From: an uncultured Pelagibacteraceae bacterium
GTDB taxonomy: Bacteria > Pseudomonadota > Alphaproteobacteria > Pelagibacterales > Pelagibacteraceae
Reading direction: 5' to 3'
DNA length: 64,000 bases
Assembly: GCA_902620465.1 (NCBI GenBank)
Contig: CACNIF010000001.1
Coordinates: 305,696 to 369,695 of the forward strand
Below, one piece after another: positions 43,209-54,698 of the stretch (the stretch's first letter is position 1; each line of letters opens with the position of its first letter). The notes under the pieces are model-generated. The model was not told where the DNA came from and searched no databases. It worked only from the letters and a program-made list of their open reading frames with translations. A program made the position numbers and the translations under genes.

Positions 43209-45689
43209 ATGAAAATTTTTAAAAAATTAAATATTAAAAAAATTTTTAAGTCTTTAAAAACAGGTGTTTTAAGTACTAATATATTTTTTTTTTTATTTAC
43301 AGCCTTTTTTTCTACACTAGCTCTAGCCGCCGCTTTAACACTTACACATAAAGAAAATAGAATTCCAAATAGTGCACCCGGTTGTTTTAGCTCTAAATTA
43401 GAACAGATTAACCAAACAACATCGGTGCAAAGCTACTTTACAGAACTTAAACACGATAGAACCGAGGATCTAAGAGATATCGTGTGGAGTGATGACGGCA
43501 CAATGGTTTTTTCTATTAATGCTGACATGGATGCTAGTCCTTCTAGTGGTTATATGGGTGACCTTGATTTATCTATGAATAAAGTTGCTACTCCATTTGA
43601 ATTAAACACTGTAAAAACTGATACTACAGATAATATACCACATACTTGTGATGATATTGATGGTTTTGATGTTGATCATCCAGAATTTCTGGCACAAGGT
43701 TTGAGCTTTTTTTCTACTGCATATAGAAGTATTCATGTAGCAAAAGGTGGTAGGATTTTTTATATTTTGAATAGCACAGGTGATGTATATAGATATGATT
43801 TAAGTACACCTTTTGATTTTAAAACGGCAAAATACATACATCAAATTGATTTAAGCACCTCAACAAAAGTTACTGGTTTTTCGTTAAGCAGAGACGGTAC
43901 AAGAATGTATTCTGTGGATCAAGGCGAAGATGCTGACACACCTGTGGTGGCAACTTTTTCATTATCACCAGCATTTGATATCACATCTGCTACAGAAATT
44001 CATAGTGTAAATCTATTTACAATTGGAGTTGAAGATGTCGCTAATTTTCAAGCGGCTAGAGATATTGAGTTTAGTGATGATGGAAGTCAAATGTTTGTCT
44101 CTTTTTTTAATAAAAATCATACTAATAGCATTGAGCAATTTAGTTTAGGCAAACCTTTTGATGTTTCAACAGCTACTCATTTAGGAGGCCATGATTTTCT
44201 ATATCGTGTCTCCCCTGGAGGAGCATTACGAGATGCAGACGAAGCGAGGAGTTACCCAGCGGGTCATGGAATAATATGGGGTTTTTCTTTTTCAAGTGAT
44301 GGTATGAAATTATTTATTTCACAAGCAGATGCTGGACAAACGATAGATAATATTTATCAATTTGACCTTGATTGTCCTTATGGCATTGTTTCATGTGTAT
44401 CCAATGCAAGTGCATCTGTTAATGCTCAAATTGAATTAGCTAAACAAAATATAAGTATAAACGTTGATACTATTTTTAAAAGATTTGAGTGGATCAAAAG
44501 AAATAGAGATCAAGAAGACTTAACTAGTCACAATATAAATATAAACTACCCCAATCCTATATTAAAATCTCTAGCAAGTAAGTTAGAACCTTCATTAAAA
44601 AATAATTTAGTATCCCTTGTGAGTAATACTCAAAAAAATGACGAAAAGAAAAAATCTAAATGGTCGTCATGGAGTTTACTGGATTTATCAATAGGAGATT
44701 ATCAAGAAACACTCGTAGATAAAGCAAAAGGTATTAAAACGAAAGGTATAACATTTGGCTCAGATAGAAAAATTGGAGATAATAAGTTTTTTGGTTTGGC
44801 ATTGAGGTATGGAGATAGTGCATCGAATATTAGACGATCTAGTCAAAAAGTTGACCTCGAGTCTTTGACATTAAATATTTATGGAACTGTTCCAACAAAT
44901 AACAATCAGTATATTAATGCAGTTTTAGGCCTGAGTGCTTTACGTTTCGATAACAAGTACCTAGGAAAAATATCAGGTGAACGAAATGGAAGACAGGCAT
45001 TTGCATCAATTAATTACAGAACTAAAAAGACATATGGTAAGTTTAATATTACTCCTACAGGAAAACTTACTTATGGGGTAACAGAATTATCTGAATTTAC
45101 AGATTTTATTAGTAAAGCTAGCGATCGACCAGCTACAGATATTCGTTTTCATGATGATACATTTGTAAGTGGAGAATTTGCTGGTGGTGTTTTATTTGAA
45201 ATGGAAAAAATTGAGAGAGATAGGGTAACATTCCAACCCATGGGAGGAATTGAAATTATTTATGATCTGGCAGATGATAATGCCTACAAATATTCATATT
45301 TAGGTTCAACTGTTGTAAATGAAGAGACAATTAATAGCTATTCGAATAAAAAATTAAAAACTAATATTGGTTTAGAGTATATACTTGAAAATGGCTTCAC
45401 TATACTTTTTGATTATAAATACATAAAAAGTTTAGATAATTGTGAAAGTTGTTTACATTCAGCAGTATCTCAAAATTTTAATAACAAAACTTTTATTATT
45501 AAATTTAGTAAATCAAAAGAAGAAAATAATCAGTTTGCTCTCGATTTTGATCCATTATCAGACAATCTTACTAAATTAAGTTACTCAAAGGATATTGGTA
45601 ATTTGAATTATAATTTGAGTTCTAAAATGAATTTATTATCCAAAATTAAAGATTATGGAGTAAATTTTGAAATTTCTGGTACTTTTTAG
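43209..45689 (+). CDS. Propeller/autotransporter-barrel surface protein, paralog 1
   Basis: 826 aa. Long signal region (about 50 residues, FFLFTAFFSTLALAA) as in autotransporters. Residues about 60-390 hold repeats of F-S-x-D-G-x-x-M-F/Y with YDLSTPFDxxTA connectors (SLSRDGTRMYSVDQ, FSDDGSQMFVSFF, FSSDGMKLFISQA), a likely beta-propeller. A linker with IFKRFEWIKRNRDQEDLTSHNINI follows, then a barrel from about 480 to the terminal Phe (NFEISGTF), the outer-membrane sorting end. The first of three tandem paralogs, 10 bp after the CHASE2 phosphatase. Probably an adhesin or surface-displayed binding protein; ligand unknown. Confidence 0.78.
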   Translation: MKIFKKLNIKKIFKSLKTGVLSTNIFFFLFTAFFSTLALAAALTLTHKENRIPNSAPGCFSSKLEQINQTTSVQSYFTELKHDRTEDLRDIVWSDDGTMVFSINADMDASPSSGYMGDLDLSMNKVATPFELNTVKTDTTDNIPHTCDDIDGFDVDHPEFLAQGLSFFSTAYRSIHVAKGGRIFYILNSTGDVYRYDLSTPFDFKTAKYIHQIDLSTSTKVTGFSLSRDGTRMYSVDQGEDADTPVVATFSLSPAFDITSATEIHSVNLFTIGVEDVANFQAARDIEFSDDGSQMFVSFFNKNHTNSIEQFSLGKPFDVSTATHLGGHDFLYRVSPGGALRDADEARSYPAGHGIIWGFSFSSDGMKLFISQADAGQTIDNIYQFDLDCPYGIVSCVSNASASVNAQIELAKQNISINVDTIFKRFEWIKRNRDQEDLTSHNININYPNPILKSLASKLEPSLKNNLVSLVSNTQKNDEKKKSKWSSWSLLDLSIGDYQETLVDKAKGIKTKGITFGSDRKIGDNKFFGLALRYGDSASNIRRSSQKVDLESLTLNIYGTVPTNNNQYINAVLGLSALRFDNKYLGKISGERNGRQAFASINYRTKKTYGKFNITPTGKLTYGVTELSEFTDFISKASDRPATDIRFHDDTFVSGEFAGGVLFEMEKIERDRVTFQPMGGIEIIYDLADDNAYKYSYLGSTVVNEETINSYSNKKLKTNIGLEYILENGFTILFDYKYIKSLDNCESCLHSAVSQNFNNKTFIIKFSKSKEENNQFALDFDPLSDNLTKLSYSKDIGNLNYNLSSKMNLLSKIKDYGVNFEISGTF

Positions 45690-45727
45690 TATTTACAAAT
45701 TTTAATTTTTTTTTTTATAAAGTAATA

Positions 45728-47917
45728 ATGAAAAAGCTTTTAGTAAAAATTTTTGTTATCTTGTTTTTATTATCATCAAATTTATTTGCTGAGGTTAAAC
45801 CTACTTTGTTAAGAACAGTTAGTTTGACTAATATTGTAAAATCTCCATCAGATGTGAGATTTAATCCTGCAGGAACTAGAATTTTTTTTTCTGATTATCA
45901 TTCTGGAGCAAATGTTTTATTACAATTCGATGTTGATACCCCTTTTAATATTTCTACAATCGATTTTAATAGTAAAGTTGAATTAGCTACTAATGGAGGT
46001 GTTGACAACATACAACAACCACAAGGTTTTGAGTTTAATAGTGATGGAACAAAAGTTTTTGCTATTAATGATGGAGGTGGATTTAACGCCCATTTGCTTT
46101 CAACTCCCTATGATTTTTCAAATGCCACCATGGTTGCTGATGATGGTTTTCATTTTAAAACAGATCCGGATCCAGATATAAATAACAACAGAGCTGTTAA
46201 ATTTAATAATGATGGAACAAAAATGTTTCTAATTGATGCTCACACTGTTACTGGTGGTAAAAGAATAATTGAATTTAATTTATCTACTCCTTATGACACG
46301 AGCACAGTTACCGAAGGAAATAGTTTTGCAATTAGTGGTACAGTTGCAGCAGCAGTACTTCAAGATTTTTCATTTGATGATGATGGTACAAGAATGTATG
46401 TAATTGAAAGTCGTATAAATCCAATTGCGACATTCATCTATGTTTATAAACTATCAACAGGCTTTGATATAACTTCAGCAACGTTTGTAGGAAAAGTCCA
46501 GCAAGTATTCGAGAGTTTAGGAAGTGATGGAACTAATGGAACTCCTCTAGGTATGGGTTTCTCCGAAGATGGAATGAAACTTTACCAAGTTACTTACCAA
46601 GATAAGGCAATTGGTACCCGTGATAGAGTACACGAATACGATTTAATTTGTCCTTATGGGATTGTAATTTGTGAAACGGATGCTGTTACAGCAATAGGGG
46701 CTCAAGTAGAAATTGCTAAAAATGTAATTTATCAAAATTCTTCAACAATTTTTAAAAGATTTGATTGGTTACGAAGAAATGATGAAAGAACTAATTTAAC
46801 CAATCATGAAATTAAACTGAATATTCATAATCCAATTTTAGCAGCATTAAAAACAAACTTAGAAAATTCATTAAATAATATTGAATATACTCAAGTATCA
46901 TTAAAAAAAGAAAATTCTAAAATCAATAAAAAGAATTGGTCTTATTGGTCTCATGGAGATATTTCATTTGGAAGAGTAGGTGATACAGCATCCTCTAAAC
47001 CTAAGGAAGTTAAGACTAAAGGTATTATGTTTGGTGCAGATAAATTAGTGGATAAAAAGATTTTTGGTTATGCATTCCGATACGGTAATGAAGAAGTTGA
47101 TATAGATGATGGGTCAAGCGATGAATTAGATGCACAAACATTTTCTTTAAATATTTACAGTAGTGTGCCTCTAAAAAATCGGTCTAATCTTAATTTATTA
47201 TTTGGTGCTAGTTATTTAATGATAGACCAATTAGGTAAAGATCAAGTTACCGGTCAAAGAAATGGAAAACAAATTTATACATCAATGAGCTATGAAAACG
47301 AAAATGAGTATACCAAATATGAATTAATACCATTTGCTAAGCTTGAAATGGGTATTACTCAATTTTCAGATTATACTGATTTTGGTGTTGTCTCTAATAG
47401 CGTTGAAAGTCACGAGAGACTTACATTTAAAACAGGAAATATCTCTGCAGGTTTGAAATTTGATGATATTTTATATTTAAATGAAGACACTATAAGTCGA
47501 AATGGATTTATTGAATATATTTATGATTTAACACCCAACATTGATCATTATGTTAAAAATCATCTTGATAATACTACTCTTAAAAAAACTATAAATACTC
47601 ATTCATTACACAATGTAAAAGGGAATATAGGTTTTGAATATATGTATTCAGATGGTCGTACAATTGCAATTAATTATGAAAGATTTCAAAGTCTAGACAA
47701 AAGTGGTCATAAAGACAGTTTGTTAATTAAGTTTGGTGGCGTGAAAAAACATAATGCAAATTTAGATTTAATTTATGATCCAATAAACGATAATAATACG
47801 AAAGTCAGCTATCTAAAACAAATGGGTAATTTTAATTTAAAACTAAAATCTAATTATAGTTTATTTAGTAAAATTCCTGATTATGGTGCAAATATAGAAA
47901 TTTCTGGTACTTTTTAG
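45728..47917 (+). CDS. Propeller/autotransporter-barrel surface protein, paralog 2
   Basis: 729 aa with a normal short signal peptide (KKLLVKIFVILFLLSSNLFA). Propeller-type repeats (VRFNPAGTRIFFSDYH, FNSDGTKVFAINDGG, FDDDGTRMYVIES, FSEDGMKLYQVTYQ) are followed by the same DLICPYGIVICE junction and the IFKRFDWLRRNDERTNLTNHEIKL linker as paralog 1. The barrel carries matching strands (GIMFGADKLVDKKIFGYAFRYG, GNIGFEYMYSDGRTIAINYE) and ends NIEISGTF. Domain order and C-terminus show common descent with the neighbours. No catalytic motif in the passenger. Confidence 0.78.
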   Translation: MKKLLVKIFVILFLLSSNLFAEVKPTLLRTVSLTNIVKSPSDVRFNPAGTRIFFSDYHSGANVLLQFDVDTPFNISTIDFNSKVELATNGGVDNIQQPQGFEFNSDGTKVFAINDGGGFNAHLLSTPYDFSNATMVADDGFHFKTDPDPDINNNRAVKFNNDGTKMFLIDAHTVTGGKRIIEFNLSTPYDTSTVTEGNSFAISGTVAAAVLQDFSFDDDGTRMYVIESRINPIATFIYVYKLSTGFDITSATFVGKVQQVFESLGSDGTNGTPLGMGFSEDGMKLYQVTYQDKAIGTRDRVHEYDLICPYGIVICETDAVTAIGAQVEIAKNVIYQNSSTIFKRFDWLRRNDERTNLTNHEIKLNIHNPILAALKTNLENSLNNIEYTQVSLKKENSKINKKNWSYWSHGDISFGRVGDTASSKPKEVKTKGIMFGADKLVDKKIFGYAFRYGNEEVDIDDGSSDELDAQTFSLNIYSSVPLKNRSNLNLLFGASYLMIDQLGKDQVTGQRNGKQIYTSMSYENENEYTKYELIPFAKLEMGITQFSDYTDFGVVSNSVESHERLTFKTGNISAGLKFDDILYLNEDTISRNGFIEYIYDLTPNIDHYVKNHLDNTTLKKTINTHSLHNVKGNIGFEYMYSDGRTIAINYERFQSLDKSGHKDSLLIKFGGVKKHNANLDLIYDPINDNNTKVSYLKQMGNFNLKLKSNYSLFSKIPDYGANIEISGTF

Positions 47918-47928
47918 TTTAAAAGAAA

Positions 47929-50172
47929 ATGATTAAAAAACTAATTTGGATTTTATTAATAATTTTTCCAATTTCTAATTCCTTTGGGGCCATGTATACC
48001 CTGTTACAAACTACAGACGTGAGTAGTAGTGGTGTTGTTCCAGGTGGTATTCATTTTAATCCTGATGGAACAAAAATGTTCATTGTATCTCAATCTAAAG
48101 ACGGTGATTTTTCGCTAGTGGATGAGTATGATTTAACCACACCATTCGATATCTCTACTCAAAGTTATGCAGGTGATAGTGAGAGATGTAATTTAGATAA
48201 TAGTAGTGGTGGCGACAGCTTTGGCCCCAATATGAATACTACTTTTGGTTTGGAATTCTCCAATGATGGAATGAAATTGTTTGTAGGTACTGGTGGTATA
48301 GCTAATGAAGTAAAAAGAGATAGAGTATTTAGGTTTGATTTGACTTCACCTTATGATGTTTCAACATGTTCATTTGCAAACCAAACTCCAGGTCTTGACA
48401 CTGATGCCTTACAGGATGGGAGTAATGCAGGTGACAGGGAAAAATTTGATAATGGAAACACACATGCTTTACAGAGATTCCGACTTCAAGGTATTGAAAT
48501 CAGCAATGATGGAAAAAAATTATTTGTAATTATGCATGGTCATAATACAGGTGGAACTGTACGTAATACCAGGCTACTAGAATACTCACTCACAACACCA
48601 TTTGATTTAAGTAGTCTGTCGCTTATTTCAAACGCAGGAATAGAATTAGAAGATGAAGTAATGAACCCAAAAGACATGAGATTTAGTCCAGATGGAAAAA
48701 GACTTTGGTTGGTGGATCATCAAACTTCTCAAAGAAATGTTACTCAAATTTCTCTTGACGTTGCATTTTCTACATCTACATTTACAATTGATGGTTCTGT
48801 TACACTAGATCAAGAACAGCCTGCTGGAATTGCATTTAGCACAAATGGTTTAAAGATGTATGTTGGTGGGGATACAACTCAAATTGTTGAGGAATATAAT
48901 CTCGTCTGTCCTTTCAATCTTTTTGCAGGCAAATGTCCTCCAATTACAGATAACAGTGATCGAACTGGAATGGCATTAGCTCAAATAGAAATTGCCAAAA
49001 GAACTATTGATCATTCAACAGATAGTGCACTTAATCGATTAAAATGGATTAGAAGAAATAAAGATAAACAAAATTTAACTAATTTAAATATTGATATTAA
49101 TTTTACTAATCAAAGATTAGCTTCTTTAACCGAGATTGTTAAAAATGTTGCTGCTAAAAAAAAAGCAAAAGTCAAAGAAGAAGACGTATTTTATTGGAGT
49201 GAAGGAAGTATTGCAGTTGGAAGAATAGGAGATACAAGTATTTCATCTACTAAGAGAATTGATACGGATGCAGTCACTTTTGGTGCAGATAAATTTACTG
49301 ATGAAAATGGAATTAAAGGATTAGCATTTAGAGTTGGTAGAAATAATGTTGATATTGGAAATTCTGGAAGCAATTTGGACACTGATACATTTAACATTAC
49401 CTATTATTCCACAACCCCAATAGAAGATGATACTAAATTTCTTGATACCTTTATTGGGGTCGGAGGATTGAGGTCTGATTTATTAACTGTTCTAGATGGT
49501 AAAAATTTAACTGCTAATCGAAAAGGTAAACAAATATATGGAACAATAAGAATAAAAGATGAAATAAAAAAAGATAATTTGACTTTTATTCCTTCTGGAA
49601 GATTTGATATTGGTCACACTATTTTAGGATCTTATAACGAATCTGGTAATGGTGGTATTGATGTAGAAAATCAACACATTCGAACGAAAAAAATTAGAGC
49701 AGGTTTTGCTGCAGTCGAAGATGTCTTAAATGAAAAATATACAATAAAAAGACACGGAAAAATTGAATACATAATGGATTTGGATCAATCCTCAAAGTTT
49801 AAATATACATATACAGGTGACAGCAGTGTAACTTTTGATGATAGTTTATCTTCTGGAGCCTTGCACAGTATTAATGGTGAGATTGGGATTGATATCGTGC
49901 TTCAGGATAATTTTAGTGTTTTTTTAATATATGAAAGAAATCAAGCGCTTGGATCAGGACATACTGATAAAATTCATTTAGCTATTGGATATTTACCCAA
50001 TAAAGAAACAAATTATGCTTTTAATATTAAAGGATCTGATGATCTAAGATCAGAATATATCTTAAGCAAAACCATTAATGATTTTGAATTAGATTTTAAG
50101 ATAATAAATGAAGATCCTTTTAATATAAGTGATATTAAGCAAGCTTTTTTTAATTTAAGAAAAGTTTTTTAA
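47929..50172 (+). CDS. Propeller/autotransporter-barrel surface protein, paralog 3
   Basis: 747 aa, 11 bp after paralog 2. Signal peptide KKLIWILLIIFPISNSFGA. Propeller repeats (IHFNPDGTKMFIVSQ, FSNDGMKLFVGTGG, ISNDGKKLFVIMHG, FSPDGKRLWLVDHQ, FSTNGLKMYVGGD), junction VCPFNLFAGKC, linker LNRLKWIRRNKDKQNLTNLNIDI, then a barrel ending FNLRKVF, with the terminal Phe kept but the EISGTF ending lost. The most divergent of the three. Its stop lies 1 bp from the convergent carB stop, marking the end of the surface island. Confidence 0.77.
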   Translation: MIKKLIWILLIIFPISNSFGAMYTLLQTTDVSSSGVVPGGIHFNPDGTKMFIVSQSKDGDFSLVDEYDLTTPFDISTQSYAGDSERCNLDNSSGGDSFGPNMNTTFGLEFSNDGMKLFVGTGGIANEVKRDRVFRFDLTSPYDVSTCSFANQTPGLDTDALQDGSNAGDREKFDNGNTHALQRFRLQGIEISNDGKKLFVIMHGHNTGGTVRNTRLLEYSLTTPFDLSSLSLISNAGIELEDEVMNPKDMRFSPDGKRLWLVDHQTSQRNVTQISLDVAFSTSTFTIDGSVTLDQEQPAGIAFSTNGLKMYVGGDTTQIVEEYNLVCPFNLFAGKCPPITDNSDRTGMALAQIEIAKRTIDHSTDSALNRLKWIRRNKDKQNLTNLNIDINFTNQRLASLTEIVKNVAAKKKAKVKEEDVFYWSEGSIAVGRIGDTSISSTKRIDTDAVTFGADKFTDENGIKGLAFRVGRNNVDIGNSGSNLDTDTFNITYYSTTPIEDDTKFLDTFIGVGGLRSDLLTVLDGKNLTANRKGKQIYGTIRIKDEIKKDNLTFIPSGRFDIGHTILGSYNESGNGGIDVENQHIRTKKIRAGFAAVEDVLNEKYTIKRHGKIEYIMDLDQSSKFKYTYTGDSSVTFDDSLSSGALHSINGEIGIDIVLQDNFSVFLIYERNQALGSGHTDKIHLAIGYLPNKETNYAFNIKGSDDLRSEYILSKTINDFELDFKIINEDPFNISDIKQAFFNLRKVF

Positions 50173-50173
50173 A

Positions 50174-53100
50174 CTAGATATTTTGTAAAGCTGTGACTTC
50201 TAATTTTTTAGTTTTTAGTGACTTTATCGCTTCTAAACAAGCATAAGCTGTTGACATATTTGTGCAATAAGGAACTTTATTTTTTAAGGTTGCTCTTCTT
50301 AAAGCTATAGCATCACTAACTCGATGTTCACTATTACCGCCACCAGTATTAATTACTAGAGCAATTTTTTTAGCATCTAAAACATCAACAATGTGAGGAG
50401 TACCTGAACTAACTTTATTAATCTTCTTACATTTCATACCAAATTTTCTAATATATTCAGCAGTCCCTTTAGTAGCACACAATTTAAATTTAAGTTTGAT
50501 CAATTGTTTTGCTAAAATAATCCCTTCATCTTTGTGTGCATCTTTTAATGAAATAAAAGCAAGGCCATCTTTTGGTAAAGAATTAGCAGATGCAATTTGA
50601 CTCTTGGCAAAAGCCATACCAAAATTTTTATCAAAACCCATCACTTCACCAGTTGATTTCATCTCTGGACCTAAAAGTAAGTCACTATTTGGAAATTTAT
50701 TAAATGGAAAAACTGCTTCTTTAACAGCATACATTCCTTTAGATTTATCTTTTAAATTAAATTTAGATAATTTTTCACCAGCCATAATTCTTGAGGCAAT
50801 TTTAGCAAGAGGTAAACCTTTTGCTTTTGATACGAAAGGCACAGTTCTACTTGCTCTTGGATTTACTTCAATTACGTAAATCTGATCTTTTTTAATTGCA
50901 AATTGAATATTCATGAACCCTTTAACCTTAAGAGCTAAAGCTAATTTTCTTGTTTGATTTTCTATTTCTTTAATCAAATAAGGTTTAATTGAAACAGGGG
51001 GTAGACTACACGCTGAGTCTCCAGAGTGAATTCCAGCTTCTTCAATGTGTTGCATGATACCTGCAACAAATACATCTTTACCATCAGACAATGCATCCAC
51101 ATCAACTTCCATTGCTTGATTAATAAATTTATCAATCAATATTGGATTGTCTTCTGCAGCCTTAAAGGCTTCTTCAACGAACTTTTTTAAATCATTTTTC
51201 TCATATACAATTTCCATTGCTCGTCCGCCTAAAACGTAAGAGGGTCTTACAATTAGGGGTAAACCAATTTTTTCAGCAATTTTTATTGCTTGTTTATAAG
51301 TTTTAGCAATTCCACTTTCAGCCTGTTTTAATTTTAATTTATTTAAAAGATTTCTAAATCGATCTCTATCTTCTGCAAGATCAATCGAAGTATATTGGGT
51401 GCCTAATATTGGAAGTTTATTTTGATATAAAAATTCAGCTAACTTTATAGGAGTTTGGCCACCAAATTGTGCTATCACTCCAATTAAGTTTCCTTTCTCT
51501 TGTTCTTTCTTAATGATGTTGAAAACGTACTCTTCTTTAAGCGGTTCAAAATATAATCGATCACTTGTGTCATAATCTGTTGATACAGTTTCTGGATTAC
51601 AATTGACCATAATCGTTTCAAAACCTGCATCTTTTAAGGCGAAACTTGCTTGGCAACAACAATAATCAAATTCAATTCCTTGACCAATCCTGTTAGGACC
51701 CCCTCCTAAGATAATGATTTTTTTCTTTTGAGTTGGCTCTGCTTCACACTCAGAGTTGAGTGAAAAATTTCTTTGATAACTTGAGTACATATAAGGTGTA
51801 AAAGATTTAAATTCTGCAGCACAAGTGTCCACTTTTTTATAAACAGGTAATACTTTTAAAGCCATTCTTCTTTTTCTTACAACACTCTCAGGAATTTTAG
51901 TTAACTCAGATATTTTTTTGTCTGAAAAACCAATAGATTTAATACGATTGAATTCAACAAAATCTCTTGGAACACCTTTGTTTTTAAGTTTATTTTCATT
52001 ATCAACTATCTCTTTAATTTGTTCTAAAAACCACGGGTCGATCTTTGATAAATTATGAATTCTTTTTATATTGATCTTTTTTCTAAAAGCTTCTGCGACA
52101 AGTAAAAGTTTATTAGGGATATTTTCTTTAAGTTTTTTCTCTATTTTTTTTCTATTAATATTAAAAACTCTATCTAAGCCTGAATACCCTGTTTCAAGAG
52201 AAACCAATGCTTTTTGTAAAGACTCTTTAAAATTTCGACCTATCGCCATCGCCTCCCCAACTGATTTCATTGATGTACCTAATGTTGCAGGTGAAGTCGA
52301 AAATTTTTCAAAGGTAAATCTTGGAATTTTTGTAACGACATAATCAATAGTTGGTTCAAAAGATGCAGGGGTGACTTTTGTTATCTCATTTTTTAATTCA
52401 TCTAATGTGTAACCGACAGCAAGTTTCGCTGCAATTTTTGCAATAGGAAAACCTGTTGCTTTCGATGCTAAAGCAGATGATCTTGATACTCTTGGGTTCA
52501 TCTCAATAATGACCATTCGTCCATTTTTTGGATTTATGGCAAACTGAACATTAGACCCTCCTGTTTCAACTCCAATTTTTCTAAGGCATGCAATAGATGC
52601 GTTTCTCATTACTTGATATTCTTTATCAGTAAGTGTCAACGCTGGTGCAATTGTAACAGAGTCACCCGTGTGAATTCCCATTGGGTCAATGTTTTCTATT
52701 GAACAAATAATTATACAATTATCTTTCTTATCTCTTACAACTTCCATTTCAAATTCCTTCCAACCCTCCAAACATTCTTCAACTAGAACTTGGTTTACTG
52801 GGGACTCGTGTAATCCATATTTAATTATTTTATAAAAGTCTTTTTTGGTTTTAGCAATTCCACCTCCAAGACCACCGAGTGTAAATGCGGGTCTAATAAT
52901 TGCAGGTAGACCAATTTGTTTTAAAACTTTTGAGGCTTGATTGAATTTATTTACAACTTTTGATTTCGGTAAATCTATACCAATATCCATCATGTTCTTT
53001 CTAAATTTTTTCCTATCTTCAGCATTAGAAATTGCTTTTGAATTGGCCCCAATTAGTTCTATTTTGTATTTTTTAAGAACTCCCTTTTTTTCTGCTTCCA

Positions 53101-53398
53101 TTGCCAAGTTTAATGCAGTCTGACCACCCATGGTTGGTAAAATTGCATCGGGTTTTTCTTTTTTTAAAATTTTTTCAAGTATTTCTAGAGTAATTGGTTC
53201 TATATAAGTTTTATCTGCAACATCTGGGTCAGTCATTATTGTTGCTGGATTTGAATTAACTAAAACTACCTTATAACCTTCATCCTTTAGTGCTTTGCAT
53301 GCTTGAGTGCCCGAGTAATCAAATTCACAAGCTTGACCAATAATTATTGGGCCAGCTCCAACGACTAAAATTTTTTTAATATCTTTTCTTTTTGGCAT
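50174..53398 (-). CDS. carB: Carbamoyl-phosphate synthase large subunit
   Basis: 1074 aa, the full length for CarB. Two ATP-grasp halves are visible: [28 protein letters not shown] at the N-terminus, and [30 protein letters not shown] opening the second half (about residue 560). The C-terminal MGS-like allosteric domain contains [31 protein letters not shown]. It makes carbamoyl phosphate from bicarbonate, ATP and ammonia for arginine and pyrimidine synthesis. It starts inside the end of carA (23-base overlap). Confidence 0.97.
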   Translation of the reverse strand: MPKRKDIKKILVVGAGPIIIGQACEFDYSGTQACKALKDEGYKVVLVNSNPATIMTDPDVADKTYIEPITLEILEKILKKEKPDAILPTMGGQTALNLAMEAEKKGVLKKYKIELIGANSKAISNAEDRKKFRKNMMDIGIDLPKSKVVNKFNQASKVLKQIGLPAIIRPAFTLGGLGGGIAKTKKDFYKIIKYGLHESPVNQVLVEECLEGWKEFEMEVVRDKKDNCIIICSIENIDPMGIHTGDSVTIAPALTLTDKEYQVMRNASIACLRKIGVETGGSNVQFAINPKNGRMVIIEMNPRVSRSSALASKATGFPIAKIAAKLAVGYTLDELKNEITKVTPASFEPTIDYVVTKIPRFTFEKFSTSPATLGTSMKSVGEAMAIGRNFKESLQKALVSLETGYSGLDRVFNINRKKIEKKLKENIPNKLLLVAEAFRKKINIKRIHNLSKIDPWFLEQIKEIVDNENKLKNKGVPRDFVEFNRIKSIGFSDKKISELTKIPESVVRKRRMALKVLPVYKKVDTCAAEFKSFTPYMYSSYQRNFSLNSECEAEPTQKKKIIILGGGPNRIGQGIEFDYCCCQASFALKDAGFETIMVNCNPETVSTDYDTSDRLYFEPLKEEYVFNIIKKEQEKGNLIGVIAQFGGQTPIKLAEFLYQNKLPILGTQYTSIDLAEDRDRFRNLLNKLKLKQAESGIAKTYKQAIKIAEKIGLPLIVRPSYVLGGRAMEIVYEKNDLKKFVEEAFKAAEDNPILIDKFINQAMEVDVDALSDGKDVFVAGIMQHIEEAGIHSGDSACSLPPVSIKPYLIKEIENQTRKLALALKVKGFMNIQFAIKKDQIYVIEVNPRASRTVPFVSKAKGLPLAKIASRIMAGEKLSKFNLKDKSKGMYAVKEAVFPFNKFPNSDLLLGPEMKSTGEVMGFDKNFGMAFAKSQIASANSLPKDGLAFISLKDAHKDEGIILAKQLIKLKFKLCATKGTAEYIRKFGMKCKKINKVSSGTPHIVDVLDAKKIALVINTGGGNSEHRVSDAIALRRATLKNKVPYCTNMSTAYACLEAIKSLKTKKLEVTALQNI

Positions 53399-54572
53399 TT
53401 TTTTTAATGTTGTTTATAAATTCTTGAAAAAGGTAAACACTATCCTGTGGTCCTGGATTTGACTCTGGATGATATTGAACAGAAAACACAGGTTTATTTT
53501 TTAATCGAATTCCCTCTATTCCTCCATCAAACAAAGATTTATGAGTAATTTCTAGATTTCTTGGTAAACCTTCTTTAACAATTTCAAAACCGTGGTTTTG
53601 ACTGGTAATTTCAACACTATCATTAATAAAGTTTTTTACTGGATGATTGGCTCCACGATGTCCAAGCTTCATTTTTTTAGTTTTTGCTCCTAAGGCTAAA
53701 CCAAGTAATTGGTGACCAAGACAAATTCCAAATATTGGAAAATTTTTTTTAATTAGATTTTTTATTATTCCAATAGCATATTTTCCAGTTGCAGCAGGAT
53801 CTCCAGGACCATTTGACAGAAATATTCCATCAGGTTTTAGTGATGAAATTTTTTCATAACTAGTGTTACATGGAACCACTGTAACTTTACATTTAAAGTC
53901 AGAAAAATATCTTAAAATGTTCTTTTTAATTCCATAGTCTATAGCAACGACATGAAAAGATTTTTGTTTATTTTTTTGATATCCAGTTTGCTTTTTCCAA
54001 GTTTTAAAACCGTTCCAAAGATAATTTTTTTTTGTAGTAACTTCTTTTGCAAGATCTAAATTTTTTAATCCACTCCATTTTGTAGTTACATTGATGATTT
54101 TATTTATATTAAATTTGCCTGTTTTTGAGACTGATATTGTGCCTTTTGGTGCTCCTTTATCTCTAATAAAATTGGTCAAATTTCTTGTATCTAATCCAGT
54201 GATGCCGACGATTTTATTTTTTTTTAACCAAGCATCGAGGTGTAAAAATGATCTATAATTTGATGGTGAGGTTATTTCTGAATTAAATATAACTCCTTTT
54301 GTCCAAATTTTATCAGACTCATGATCTTCACTATTGGTACCCACATTACCAATGTGAGGAAAAGTAAAATTGATTATTTGCCCAGCATAAGATGGGTCAG
54401 AAATTATTTCCTGATACCCTGTAAGAGAAGTGTTGAAGCAAACTTCTCCAGTTGCTGTTCCTTGGTAGCCAATACCAATGCCTTTAAAAACTTTTCTATT
54501 TTCAAGAACTAAAATACCTGTTTGTTTATCTGAGATTTTTTTTGAGTTAGTTTTTTTTGCTTTTTTGATCAA
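53376..54572 (-). CDS. carA: Carbamoyl-phosphate synthase small (glutamine amidotransferase) subunit
   Basis: 398 aa. N-terminal CarA domain ([50 protein letters not shown]) and class I glutaminase with nucleophile Cys in [16 protein letters not shown], plus the His and Glu in [13 protein letters not shown]. Ammonia released from glutamine is channelled to CarB. The track start at 54572 is a TTG; no in-frame ATG occurs before the conserved domain, so TTG or another rare start must be used. A lysine-rich 15-residue N-terminal extension precedes the domain. Confidence 0.95.
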   Translation of the reverse strand: MIKKAKKTNSKKISDKQTGILVLENRKVFKGIGIGYQGTATGEVCFNTSLTGYQEIISDPSYAGQIINFTFPHIGNVGTNSEDHESDKIWTKGVIFNSEITSPSNYRSFLHLDAWLKKNKIVGITGLDTRNLTNFIRDKGAPKGTISVSKTGKFNINKIINVTTKWSGLKNLDLAKEVTTKKNYLWNGFKTWKKQTGYQKNKQKSFHVVAIDYGIKKNILRYFSDFKCKVTVVPCNTSYEKISSLKPDGIFLSNGPGDPAATGKYAIGIIKNLIKKNFPIFGICLGHQLLGLALGAKTKKMKLGHRGANHPVKNFINDSVEITSQNHGFEIVKEGLPRNLEITHKSLFDGGIEGIRLKNKPVFSVQYHPESNPGPQDSVYLFQEFINNIKKNAKKKRY

Positions 54573-54698
54573 TTACAACTCATAAGTTAAAGGTTAATAC
54601 AATAATTGGATTATTATCGCAACAGAGATGTATTATAAAATTGAAAAAAAACAATTTTTCTTTTGAGAATTTTTTGCTTTAAAGTAGATTAAAAAATT

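Noticed and set aside
50604-50879. 91-aa plus-strand ORF inside carB
   Set aside because: Antisense to a conserved part of carB and without its own coding features.
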